Below the pieces are notes generated by a model. That model ran no database searches. It was not told where the DNA came from and worked only from the letters and a program-made list of their open reading frames with translations. A stretch of 64,000 nucleotides of DNA, taken from assembly GCA_030432655.1 (NCBI GenBank), contig JAUILA010000006.1:62001-126000 (forward strand), written 5' to 3'. Both the position numbers and the translations under genes were made by a program. This document shows, one piece after another, positions 17,232 through 26,245 of this stretch (position 1 is its first letter; each line of letters begins with the position of its first letter). The DNA is from Bacteroidia bacterium. GTDB taxonomy: Bacteria > Bacteroidota > Bacteroidia > Cytophagales > Cyclobacteriaceae.

Positions 17232-19097
17232 ATGCAGAAAATCGTGGAAAAAACCCTGACAAAATCCGATGAGGTCGTCATACTCTTTGCAGGCGACAGT
17301 GGAGACGGGATCCAGTTAACCGGCGGTCAGTTTACCGAAACGGTTGAATTATTTGGAAACGATATAAGCACGTTTCCCAACTATCCCGCTGATATACGCG
17401 CCCCGATAGGCACGCTTTCAGGGGTTTCCGGGTTCCAGCTGAAATTTGGCTGCGTTGAAGTATTCACTCCCGGCGATAAATATGATGTCCTCGTGGTTAT
17501 GAATGCTGCTGCCCTGAAGGTCAACCTGGCCAACCTTAAGACCGGTGGGGTAATTATAGCCAACCTGAGCGGCTTCGATGCAAAAAACCTGAAGCTGGCA
17601 AAATACATCGATAATGAGAATCCGCTTACCGATCATTCCCTGGACGGCTACAAGGTGCATGCCATCGATATTACCAAAATGACCAGGGAGGCGTTGAAAG
17701 AATCTTCCCTGGGCATGAAGGAGATCGATCGTTGTAAAAATATGTTTGTACTCGGCTTTGTATACTGGATGTTCAGTCAGAAGCCTGACAACACGATCCG
17801 ATTTATCCGGGACAAATTTAAAAAGAAGCCGGAGGTTGCCGAAGCAAACATCACGGCACTGAAAACCGGCTACCATTTCGGGGATACAAGTGAAACATTT
17901 ACCAGCCGATTCCAGGTCAAAGCAGCCAAATTGCCTCCCGGAAGGTACAGAAACATTAACGGGAACCAGGCGGTGGCCCTTGCCCTGGTCGCGGCTGCCC
18001 GGCGTAATGACCTGGACCTGTTTTATGCCAGTTATCCTATTACCCCGGCATCCGATATTCTGCATGAATTGAGTAAACACAAGAATTTCGGGGTAAAGAC
18101 CTTCCAGGCTGAAGATGAAATTGCTGCCGCCTGTGCGGCTATCGGTTCTTCCTTCGCAGGGGGGCTTGCTGCAACAGGATCGTCCGGACCTGGTATCGCC
18201 CTAAAGGGAGAGGCACTCGGACTTGCGGTAATCCTCGAACTGCCCATGGTCATCGTGAATGTTCAGCGCGGGGGACCATCTACCGGCCTGCCGACCAAGA
18301 CAGAACAAGCCGACCTGATGCAGGCCATGTTCGGAAGGCATGGGGAAGCGCCGATGCCTGTCCTGGCCGTGGCATCGCCCAAAGATTGCTTTGATACAGT
18401 GTATGAAGCTTCAAGGATTGCCGTCGAGCATATGACCCCGGTGCTGGTATTGTCTGACGGCTACATTGCCAATGGCGCCGAACCGTGGAGATTCCCTGCA
18501 TCCGAAGACCTGCCGGAGATTAAGAAACCGCCGCTCCCTGACAACGGGAAGGCGTTCAGGGAAGACGCTTACCTGCCCTATATCAGGGATGAAAATGAAG
18601 TTCGGCCCTGGGTTCCGGTGGGTACCGAAAAGTACGAGCACCGCATTGGCGGACTGGAGAAAGAGCTTCTGACCGGAAATGTCAGCTATGATCCTGAAAA
18701 TCATGAACGGATGGTAGCTATTCGCGCCCGAAAAACCGAGCAGATCGCCGGTGACATTCCGCAACAAACAATTAACCGCGGAACTGAAGGAGCAGACTTG
18801 TGTGTGCTTTCCTGGGGTTCTACTTACGGGGCTATTGAGACTGCGGTCAGGGACCTGGTCGATGAGGGAGTCCCGGTAGCACATGTGCACCTGCGGTACA
18901 TAAATCCTTTCCCATCGAACCTGGAAAAATTGCTCAGGACTTTCCGCAAAGTAATCATCCCGGAAATGAACCGGGGACAACTTTCAGTGATGATCCGTGA
19001 CCGGTTCCTGATTGACGCCAGGACCGTAAGCAAGATGAAAGGATTGCCATTTACGGTTGATGAAATTAAAGAAGCCATTCAAAATGAACTGCCATGA
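17232..19097 (+). CDS. korA: 2-oxoacid:ferredoxin oxidoreductase, alpha (gamma-alpha fused) subunit
   Basis: The 621-residue subunit combines the gamma domain (about 1-200; Phe-Ala-Gly-Asp-Ser-Gly-Asp-Gly-Ile near 19-27) with the alpha pyrimidine-type domain from about 235 (Gly-Asn-Gln-Ala-Val-Ala, Tyr-Pro-Ile-Thr-Pro-Ala-Ser, Gly-Ser-Ser-Gly-Pro-Gly). With KorB it converts 2-oxoglutarate plus CoA to succinyl-CoA, passing electrons to ferredoxin, in the cytoplasm. The gene pair is used in the citric acid cycle or reductively in many Bacteroidota. The stop overlaps the start of korB by four bases (ATGA), so the subunits are made together. Other 2-oxoacids are possible substrates for this fused class. 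Confidence 0.93.
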   Translation: MQKIVEKTLTKSDEVVILFAGDSGDGIQLTGGQFTETVELFGNDISTFPNYPADIRAPIGTLSGVSGFQLKFGCVEVFTPGDKYDVLVVMNAAALKVNLANLKTGGVIIANLSGFDAKNLKLAKYIDNENPLTDHSLDGYKVHAIDITKMTREALKESSLGMKEIDRCKNMFVLGFVYWMFSQKPDNTIRFIRDKFKKKPEVAEANITALKTGYHFGDTSETFTSRFQVKAAKLPPGRYRNINGNQAVALALVAAARRNDLDLFYASYPITPASDILHELSKHKNFGVKTFQAEDEIAAACAAIGSSFAGGLAATGSSGPGIALKGEALGLAVILELPMVIVNVQRGGPSTGLPTKTEQADLMQAMFGRHGEAPMPVLAVASPKDCFDTVYEASRIAVEHMTPVLVLSDGYIANGAEPWRFPASEDLPEIKKPPLPDNGKAFREDAYLPYIRDENEVRPWVPVGTEKYEHRIGGLEKELLTGNVSYDPENHERMVAIRARKTEQIAGDIPQQTINRGTEGADLCVLSWGSTYGAIETAVRDLVDEGVPVAHVHLRYINPFPSNLEKLLRTFRKVIIPEMNRGQLSVMIRDRFLIDARTVSKMKGLPFTVDEIKEAIQNELP

Positions 19098-20131
19098 TCG
19101 CTCCTAAAATAAAGAAGAAAACAGCCGATGTAAACGGACTCACTCCGAAGGATTATGCTTCGGACCAGGATATTCGATGGTGTCCGGGATGCGGAGACTA
19201 TTCAATTCTTAAACAAGTCCAGAGTGTATTACCTGAATTCGGACTTCCCCGTGAGAAAACGGTTTTTATTTCCGGAATCGGTTGTTCCTCACGGTATCCA
19301 TACTACATGAATACCTATGGGATGCACGGGATCCACGGACGGGCCATCGCCATTGCCAGCGGGGTGAAAGCCACAAATCCTGAACTTGACGTTTGGGTGA
19401 TCACCGGGGACGGTGACTCGCTCTCCATTGGCGGAAACCACCTTATTCACGGGCTGAGAAAAAACTTTGACCTGAACATCCTGCTCTTCAATAACGAGAT
19501 CTACGGATTGACAAAAGGTCAGTATTCTCCTACATCGCCTACAGGTAAAGTTACCAAATCCACTCCGTTTGGTTCTGTAGATACTCCTTTCAACCCTGTT
19601 GCGCTGGCATTGGGAGCAGAAGGGTCATTCGTGGCAAGAGGGATTGACCGCAATCCGGTCCAGCTTAGGGATATCCTGAAAGCGGCACATGCCCATAAGG
19701 GGGCAAGCCTTGTTGAGGTATATCAAAACTGTAATGTATTTAATGACAAGGCCTTTGATCTTTTCACCAACAAGGAGACGAAGGACGATCATGTGATTAA
19801 CCTGGAGACCGGCAAGCCGCTGACCTTTGGTGGAGGTACCCGCGGGATAATCCTTGATGGATTTACTCCCCAGGCGGTTGATCTGGAAAAGGTCTCGGAG
19901 AATGACTGCTGGATACATGATCCTTCGGATAAGATCAAGGCATCCATCCTGGCAAGGTTCTTTGATTATACGGTGGTCCGGGGCGATCTGCCCAGGCCAT
20001 TTGGCATATTTTACCAGCATGAGCGACCGACGTACGAGGAGGTGCTTGTTCAGCAGATCAAGGATCACAGCCATGAAAAAGCAGATCTTGATACACTTCT
20101 GAGCGGAGCCAACCCCTGGGAAATCAAGTAG
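19094..20131 (+). CDS. korB: 2-oxoacid:ferredoxin oxidoreductase, beta subunit
   Basis: This 345-residue thiamine-pyrophosphate-binding partner of KorA carries Cys30-Pro-Gly-Cys33 in Trp-Cys-Pro-Gly-Cys-Gly-Asp, Gly-Ile-Gly-Cys-Ser-Ser near 61-66 as [4Fe-4S] ligands, and the TPP motif Gly-Asp-Gly-Asp (105-108) followed by Asn115. The C-terminal extension to about 345 is typical of KorB. It overlaps korA and is followed about 50 bases later by a strong terminator, so korAB is a complete two-gene operon. Ferredoxin itself is not encoded nearby. Confidence 0.94.
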   Translation: MIAPKIKKKTADVNGLTPKDYASDQDIRWCPGCGDYSILKQVQSVLPEFGLPREKTVFISGIGCSSRYPYYMNTYGMHGIHGRAIAIASGVKATNPELDVWVITGDGDSLSIGGNHLIHGLRKNFDLNILLFNNEIYGLTKGQYSPTSPTGKVTKSTPFGSVDTPFNPVALALGAEGSFVARGIDRNPVQLRDILKAAHAHKGASLVEVYQNCNVFNDKAFDLFTNKETKDDHVINLETGKPLTFGGGTRGIILDGFTPQAVDLEKVSENDCWIHDPSDKIKASILARFFDYTVVRGDLPRPFGIFYQHERPTYEEVLVQQIKDHSHEKADLDTLLSGANPWEIK

Positions 20132-20173
20132 ACAGTTGAGCCGGGTCAGACGTAGGTATTGCCTGCCTGAAAT

Positions 20174-20211
20174 AAAAAAGGACCACCTGTTAAGAAAGGT
20201 GGTTCCTTTTT
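20174..20211 (+). terminator. intrinsic terminator of korAB
   Basis: Stem GGACCACC (20180-20187) pairs with GGTGGTTCC (20199-20207, one bulge-like G-T) around a loop of about 11 bases, with an A-run before and a T-run after on the plus strand. Confidence 0.85.
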
Positions 20212-20220
20212 GTTTTATAT

Positions 20221-20282
20221 CTCTTTCTCCCCTCTCATACTCTTAATCCCTCTCTTTCTCCCTCTCCCTTTGTTTCTGTTCT
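20221..20282 (+). repeat. pyrimidine-rich tract before the ATP-cone nuclease gene
   Basis: About 60 bases are almost all C and T, with repeated CTCTTTCTCC-like units and only a few purines. It lies between the korAB terminator and the ATG at 20307, so it would be in the promoter or leader of the nuclease gene. Confidence 0.6.
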
Positions 20283-20306
20283 CAAACATTTCCTATCTTC
20301 AGCCCT

Positions 20307-21155
20307 ATGGCACCTGTTTCTATCAGAAAGGCATCCGGAGAAACTGCTGAATTCTCCGCTAAAAAATTGTCACGCTCCCTGGAAAAAGCGGGCGCAGGAC
20401 CAGATCTGATTGATGAAATAGTCTCTGCCATTGAGGATGAGATTTACGAAGGGATGTCCACGCATAAAATCTACAAGCGGGCGTTTTCCTTGCTTCGTAA
20501 GGAATCCAAACCACTTGCCGGCCGGTACAAGATCAAGCAGGCTCTTCTGGAGCTGGGTCCGACCGGGTATCCGTTCGAACGGTTTGTCTCGGAAATCCTC
20601 CGGTACCAGGGGTACAGTACCAATGTAGGCATCACTGTTCAGGGGCATTGTGTGAGCCACGAGGTAGATGTCGAAGCATTTAAAGGAGATCGTCATTACA
20701 TGGTGGAATGTAAATTTCACAACCGGTCCGGATACAAATGTGACGTGAAAGTGCCGCTGTATATTAAATCCCGGTTTGAGGATGTGCGCAAACAATGGCT
20801 CAAGCACGAAGATCATCAGCAGAAATTTCACGAAGGATGGATTGTTACAAACACCCGTTTTACCGAGGATGCTATACGATTTGGTAAGTGTGCGGGATTA
20901 CGGCTGATTGGATGGGACTATCCGGAACAGGGCAGTTTACGTGACCGGATCAACCTTTCCGGGCTTCATCCGCTCACCTGCATGACAACCATCACCAATG
21001 CAGAAAAGCAGCGCCTCATTGACATGTCCGTGGTGCTAAGCCGGGAATTGGGTGAGAATCCCGCCCTGTTGGAAAAAATCGGTATAAATGAGACCCGGAT
21101 TCAGAAGATTGTGAAAGAGGCGAGGGAAATTTGTCAGCGAAAAAATGAAAATTAA
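20307..21155 (+). CDS. ATP-cone / Mrr-like restriction endonuclease fusion
   Basis: The 282-residue protein joins an N-terminal ATP-cone (about 3-85; Val-Ser-Ile-Arg-Lys-Ala-Ser-Gly-Glu start and Arg-Arg-like helix ends), the nucleotide-sensing module of ribonucleotide reductases and NrdR, to a PD-(D/E)xK nuclease of the Mrr type. Nuclease residues are His118-Glu-Val-Asp121, then Glu134-Cys-Lys136, with Trp-Ile-Val-Thr-Asn-Thr-Arg-Phe-Thr following. A short C-terminal helical segment (about 231-282) looks like a helix-hairpin-helix DNA contact. The order suggests nuclease activity controlled by ATP or dATP, which is inference. No methyltransferase is adjacent, so it is not a standard restriction pair. 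Confidence 0.85.
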   Translation: MAPVSIRKASGETAEFSAKKLSRSLEKAGAGPDLIDEIVSAIEDEIYEGMSTHKIYKRAFSLLRKESKPLAGRYKIKQALLELGPTGYPFERFVSEILRYQGYSTNVGITVQGHCVSHEVDVEAFKGDRHYMVECKFHNRSGYKCDVKVPLYIKSRFEDVRKQWLKHEDHQQKFHEGWIVTNTRFTEDAIRFGKCAGLRLIGWDYPEQGSLRDRINLSGLHPLTCMTTITNAEKQRLIDMSVVLSRELGENPALLEKIGINETRIQKIVKEAREICQRKNEN

Positions 21156-21186
21156 CCTGATGGGCCACTGCCCTGATTAACGAATC

Positions 21187-23592
21187 ATGATCAAAAAAAT
21201 TTTACTCGGATTACTGACGGTACTGGTTCTGCTTGGCGCCGGCGGCTACCTGTATTATCGCTTATTTCTGTATGAGGCCCCGCTGATCTCGGAAGATGAC
21301 AGGACACGAATTCAGCTGATGCCGCTTCCGGCATCCCTGGAGATCAATTCAGGCCTGCCTGATATTTCGGAAGGCATTTACCTGACGGCTGGTCATGACG
21401 CCATTAAGGATACAAGGGTATACGATTTCCTGAATCGAAAAAGGGATATCCTCGGGCTTAATGATAATAAGGAAGGCTTACCGCTATCAATTAATGTGAG
21501 TGATGCGGGTGATCATGGGATTGTTGACCCCATAGAAGATGAATGGTATGCGCTGGATATTGAAGCTGACGAGATCATGCTGGCTGCTCGTTCCACCATC
21601 GGTGCTATCCGGGGCCTTACAACCCTGACCCAGCTGGTCCAGTCTGCACAAAATAATACAATCCCGGCGATGTCGCTCACCGATATACCGCGGTATTCAT
21701 GGAGAGGGCTGATGCTGGATGTCTGCCGGCACTGGATCCCTAAGGACGTGGTATTACGTACGCTTGACGCCATGGAGCAGGTAAAAATGAATGTGCTTCA
21801 CCTGCACCTGTCGGAAGACCAGGGCTTCCGGGTGGAAAGCAAAGCCTTTCCGAGGCTGCATGAGATTGGTTCGAACGGGTACTATTACACCCAGGAGGAG
21901 ATCCGTGAGATCATCGCTTACGCTGATGACCGTGGGATTCGTGTGGTTCCCGAGTTTGATCTTCCGGGCCATTCCAAAAGCTGGCAGATCGCCTACCCGG
22001 AACTGAGTTCACTGGATACGCCCCTTCAGTTTGGCAGCAAAAAGGGGTATACCTTTACCGCTCCCGTAAATCCTGCCAGGGAATACACCTATGAATTTAT
22101 GGATGTATTCATTGGCGAAATGGCCTCTCTTTTTCCGGATCCCTATTTTCACATCGGGGGAGATGAAGTAAATCCGGAAGCGTGGCTGTCCAACGATTCC
22201 ATCAGGATGTTCATGGATCAGCAATCGCTTGCTGATGCCCCTGCGCTGCAGGCCTATTTCATCGGGCGTATGCGTGAACTGATTGAAAAGCATGGGAAGA
22301 AAATGATTGGCTGGGAGGAAGTATTCCACGAAGGGAATAATAAGGAAGTGGTAATTCAATCCTGGGTCAACCAGAAATCGCTGTTTGAAGCGGTTAGGGG
22401 GGGTACACAGGGTATACTTTCAGCCGGGTACTACCTCGACCTGATCATGACAGCCGGTCAGCATTATGCGGTGGACCCCGCGGTCATTCCCAATGCGGTC
22501 GAGATCAGGCCGGACAGCTCGCATTGGAAAATGTTTGAACTCACCATAGAGATCGCGGATGATCCGCGTCAGCTTGACCTGGTATTGTTTGACCGTGATC
22601 CGGGGGATGTTTACGGATTCATGAATATGCTTGGACAGATGACCGCGTTCACGGGTGGGTCGTACCGGGACGGCCAACTGGATTTTCTGATGGATACCCC
22701 GTACGGCGAAATGACGCTCAATGCGATGGTGGAGAATGATTCACTTAGCGGTGAGCTTTCCGTGGCATTGATTGGCCTGGATGTGACGGGCCACCGGTCC
22801 GGCGGATCTGATATGGAGGGAGGGAAACCCATGCCGGCCATCGAATACCTTCCGCCCCTTGCGGAAGAAGATAAAGAGCTGATCTTGGGTGGAGAAGCCT
22901 GCATGTGGGCGGAATTTGTAGATGGGAATAATGTGGAAAGCCGCCTTTGGCCACGGGCGGCGGCCATTGCTGAAAAACTTTGGTCACCTGCTTCCCTGAC
23001 CACCGATGAAAATGACATGTACCGCCGGCTTGCATTTGCAGACAGCATAATCAGGGCCGGTGGAGTTCCCTACCTGGATAACCGGGACAGGATCCTGCGT
23101 AAAATCTGCCAGGGTGAATGCTATGAAAATCTGGTGCCGCTTTCCGAAATATTTGAGGAGGTAAAATATCACGGGAGAATGGCCGGGCTGATGGAGCTCG
23201 ACAGTCTTTATCTTCCGGCTTTCCCGCTTGACCGCCTGGTTGACGCCTCTGCCCCGGAGAGCTACATAGCAAGGGAATTCAACCTCCGGGTTGAAAGGTG
23301 GGGTAACGATGCATCCGAAAAGGAATCCATACTGGCAGACCTGGAAAAATGGAACCGGCAGGCGACAAACCTAATGCCGGATACCGCTCAATATGAAAAG
23401 CTGGGAGACATCAGCAATTTATTGAAATCCTTCGTGCGTACTTCGGATAACGCGCTTCTTGTGCTTAGCGGGAAGCCTCTCACGGCCCCGGCAGATGACC
23501 TTGAGGACGATCTTAGGTTGCTGGAGAATGGTGAAAACGGGGTGATCATTGCGATATACCCGGGCCTCCGAAAGTTATTCTCCAATAACTAA
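21187..23592 (+). CDS. GH20 beta-N-acetylhexosaminidase with inserted domain
   Basis: The 801-residue exo-enzyme releases terminal N-acetylhexosamine. It has an N-terminal membrane anchor or uncleaved signal (about 5-28), the GH20b domain (about 40-165) and the GH20 barrel from Trp172-Arg-Gly-Leu-Met-Leu-Asp onward. The catalytic Asp326-Glu327 pair lies in His-Ile-Gly-Gly-Asp-Glu-Val-Asn, and Trp-Ala-Glu and Arg-Leu-Trp-Pro-Arg close the barrel at about 574-589. Between His-Tyr-Ala-Val-Asp-Pro (about 426-431) and Leu-Gly-Gly-Glu-Ala-Cys-Met-Trp there are about 130 extra residues not expected in the core. The remaining C-terminal part (about 610-800) is helical. It follows the nuclease gene by 31 bases and ends against the permease gene. 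Confidence 0.93.
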   Translation: MIKKILLGLLTVLVLLGAGGYLYYRLFLYEAPLISEDDRTRIQLMPLPASLEINSGLPDISEGIYLTAGHDAIKDTRVYDFLNRKRDILGLNDNKEGLPLSINVSDAGDHGIVDPIEDEWYALDIEADEIMLAARSTIGAIRGLTTLTQLVQSAQNNTIPAMSLTDIPRYSWRGLMLDVCRHWIPKDVVLRTLDAMEQVKMNVLHLHLSEDQGFRVESKAFPRLHEIGSNGYYYTQEEIREIIAYADDRGIRVVPEFDLPGHSKSWQIAYPELSSLDTPLQFGSKKGYTFTAPVNPAREYTYEFMDVFIGEMASLFPDPYFHIGGDEVNPEAWLSNDSIRMFMDQQSLADAPALQAYFIGRMRELIEKHGKKMIGWEEVFHEGNNKEVVIQSWVNQKSLFEAVRGGTQGILSAGYYLDLIMTAGQHYAVDPAVIPNAVEIRPDSSHWKMFELTIEIADDPRQLDLVLFDRDPGDVYGFMNMLGQMTAFTGGSYRDGQLDFLMDTPYGEMTLNAMVENDSLSGELSVALIGLDVTGHRSGGSDMEGGKPMPAIEYLPPLAEEDKELILGGEACMWAEFVDGNNVESRLWPRAAAIAEKLWSPASLTTDENDMYRRLAFADSIIRAGGVPYLDNRDRILRKICQGECYENLVPLSEIFEEVKYHGRMAGLMELDSLYLPAFPLDRLVDASAPESYIAREFNLRVERWGNDASEKESILADLEKWNRQATNLMPDTAQYEKLGDISNLLKSFVRTSDNALLVLSGKPLTAPADDLEDDLRLLENGENGVIIAIYPGLRKLFSNN

Positions 23593-25995
23593 TTACTCGT
23601 AACGAATACTTTCAATGGCATTCGTGGTACTAAGCTTGAAAAATTGATAGGAAACCGACGCCAGCGAAAAAAACAGCAGGATCAGTACAGGTAGTAACAT
23701 AGGCCATGGGGTTATGATAATCCTGTTGGGATAATTTTGTAACCAATTAGTTACTAGTACATAGGCAACCGGTAATGCAACAATGGAAGAAATCAATACC
23801 ATCGCTGAAATACCGCCGGATAATTTTCCAAAAAGGGATATTGATGATGCGCCAAGAATTTTTCGTATCCCCATTTCCTTACTTCTGCTTTCAAGGGTAA
23901 AAATCGATAATCCGACGAGACCTATGCATGAAAGGAATATGGCCAGTCCGCTGAACAGGCCCATCTGAATGTTCAGTTTTCGTTCGGCATTTAATTTGTC
24001 CCGGAAAACCTCATCCGGGAAGGAATAATCAAACGTCCCTTCAGGAAAATAAGTCTGGAAAACGCTTTCGGATAAGGCGACAATGTCGGAAGAACTTTGA
24101 AGCGGCGTATCGCCTGTATGATAGCGAATCGTATAAAACTGTGGGTTTCTGTCCAGAAGCATCACGGTAGGGGAGTAAGATTGCCTGGAGGTCTGGTGAA
24201 AATAGTTGCCAACTACCCCGATCACCTTCATTTCCGTATCCCCATTGATCAGGACACGATCCACTGCTTCTTCCGGGGAGGTAAAACCAAGGGATTTTGA
24301 TGCCGCCTCATTGATTAAAATTTTTAAAGTGTTGTCTTCATCCTGGTAAGCACCAACACCTGCAAGCAAATTAATATCGTAGGTGTGCACAAAATAGTTA
24401 TCAATATAGGTGACTGCATACAATGTTTCCCGCTGATCATTCTGACTGCCTTTGACCTGCAGTGCATTGGTGCTCCAGTTGAATCCATTCCCCGGAACAC
24501 TTCCGCTCACGGTGACAGATGAAACCGGAGCCATTGCCCGTAAAGCATTCTCAAATGACAGCGAAGCCTGGTTAGTGATATCTTTGCTGTCTTTCGGGCG
24601 TTCGATGATCAGTAAGTGATCTATATTCATTCCGAGATCAAGATTTTGCATATATCGGACCTGTCGCTGGATCAGAATAACCCCGCAGAGGAGGATCAGG
24701 GAGATAACCATTTGAAAGATGACCGAGAATTTACGGAAAGACCTTCCCCCGGATGAATATTGAATTTTTCCCTGTATTACTTCCCTGAGAGAAAATCGTG
24801 ACAGAATCCAGGACGGTTGCCAGGCCGACCAGAAGAGTACAGGAATAATTACAATCAGCAATAGAAATGTTTCCTTTAAATTCCATTCGGCATAGATACT
24901 TCTGCCCATGATTTCCTCCAATACTGGTTTGAGGAGTTGATAAAGCGTAATTGTGATAAGGAAAGAAATGGCAAGAATTATCATTGCTTCCAGGCTGAAC
25001 TGCCGGATGATCCCCGATCGTGATCCCCCCATATTTTTTCGTAAACCGACTTCTTTGGCCCGTTTCAGGCCTTTTGCAGAAGTCATATTAATATAATTGA
25101 CCGCCGCAATGACGAGGATAAAGAATGATATGGCCATCAGGGAATGAAGAATAGCCGCATTGGTGCCTTCAGAATATTCATTTTGCTGATTGATCGTCGT
25201 ATGAACTTCTCCCACAGGGATAAATTGGACAGATAGTTTTTGCTGTTCCCTGTATTCTGCACCTACGTACTTATCAAGCAATTGAAGAAGTTCTTCTTCT
25301 TCTGGCTGATGTTCCATTCTGACGTAAGTATAAAAGCTGTTCCATCCCCAGTTATCGGTTTTGGCCCAGAATGAATTCTGGTTGTATAATTCAAGCGTAC
25401 TTAAGGAAACAAAAGCCTGAATGGGCACATGCGTTTGTTCAGTCCGGTCTTTGTAGATTCCGGCCACGGTGAGCTTCATTTCGCCGAAATTGTTTTCATA
25501 AATGAGAACTTCCTTCCCAATAAGCTCATCCGCCTGGTCGAATAATCGCAGGGCGACAGATTCTGAAATATAAATCCTGCCCGGATTAACCATCTCATTC
25601 CTGCTGCCTTTCAGTAACTGAAGATTAAATGAAGTGAAGAAGTCACCATCACCCATTACAATATCCTCCATTTCAAAACCAGCTTCGTTTGTGCCGGCCT
25701 TTATAATTCCGCGTAGCGGAGCAAACCGAATATATTCCGTTACGGCAGTGAGCTCGTTCTTTAAGGCGGGCCCGGTAGGTACGGGGGTACTTGCAGACGC
25801 TTCTTCATCTTCAAGAATTCCTATCCGGTACAGGTTATCCGGCAAATCGGAATCATAATTCATTTCATAGGAGACAAACCTTAATAACAGAATGCACGCG
25901 AGTAAACTAAGTGAAAAACCCATCACACTGATCAGAAAATATAATGGGGATCGTTTGAGAAGGCGGATGGCAATAAGCAGGTGATTACGAAGCAT
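23593..25995 (-). CDS. FtsX-like ABC transporter permease
   Basis: The 800-residue protein has the layout of the large Bacteroidota FtsX/MacB-type permeases: a first membrane helix (about 20-40), a periplasmic MacB_PCD domain (about 45-270), three helices (about 285-400), a repeated half with another helix near 425-445, a second periplasmic domain, and three final helices (about 675-790). The Glu-Val-Gly-Leu-Arg-Lys-Asn-Met-Gly and Glu-Met-Gly-Ile-Arg-Lys-Ile-Leu-Gly segments are the conserved cytoplasmic coupling motifs of each half. No ATPase gene is adjacent, so it must pair with one elsewhere. Function (lipid, peptide or drug export) cannot be set. It converges on the GH20 gene with abutting stops. 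Confidence 0.9.
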   Translation of the reverse strand: MLRNHLLIAIRLLKRSPLYFLISVMGFSLSLLACILLLRFVSYEMNYDSDLPDNLYRIGILEDEEASASTPVPTGPALKNELTAVTEYIRFAPLRGIIKAGTNEAGFEMEDIVMGDGDFFTSFNLQLLKGSRNEMVNPGRIYISESVALRLFDQADELIGKEVLIYENNFGEMKLTVAGIYKDRTEQTHVPIQAFVSLSTLELYNQNSFWAKTDNWGWNSFYTYVRMEHQPEEEELLQLLDKYVGAEYREQQKLSVQFIPVGEVHTTINQQNEYSEGTNAAILHSLMAISFFILVIAAVNYINMTSAKGLKRAKEVGLRKNMGGSRSGIIRQFSLEAMIILAISFLITITLYQLLKPVLEEIMGRSIYAEWNLKETFLLLIVIIPVLFWSAWQPSWILSRFSLREVIQGKIQYSSGGRSFRKFSVIFQMVISLILLCGVILIQRQVRYMQNLDLGMNIDHLLIIERPKDSKDITNQASLSFENALRAMAPVSSVTVSGSVPGNGFNWSTNALQVKGSQNDQRETLYAVTYIDNYFVHTYDINLLAGVGAYQDEDNTLKILINEAASKSLGFTSPEEAVDRVLINGDTEMKVIGVVGNYFHQTSRQSYSPTVMLLDRNPQFYTIRYHTGDTPLQSSSDIVALSESVFQTYFPEGTFDYSFPDEVFRDKLNAERKLNIQMGLFSGLAIFLSCIGLVGLSIFTLESRSKEMGIRKILGASSISLFGKLSGGISAMVLISSIVALPVAYVLVTNWLQNYPNRIIITPWPMLLPVLILLFFSLASVSYQFFKLSTTNAIESIRYE

Positions 25996-26245
25996 GGGAA
26001 ATCAATTTATGAATTCTTTGCCAATGGACATGCCAATGGGGTAAAATACAGAAAACCAGATAGTTAAATAAATATGACCCGTTTGTTTGTATCGATTTGA
26101 CACATAAGTGTATCAGAATGAAACAAAGATTCCATGTTGGAGTTTATTCAAATTAGCTTAAATTGATACTAGCAAGAAGGCATGCTGAAAACATCGTATA
26201 ATACGGCAATTTTTATTTGAATTTCGGTGGTAACAATTTGATGCT

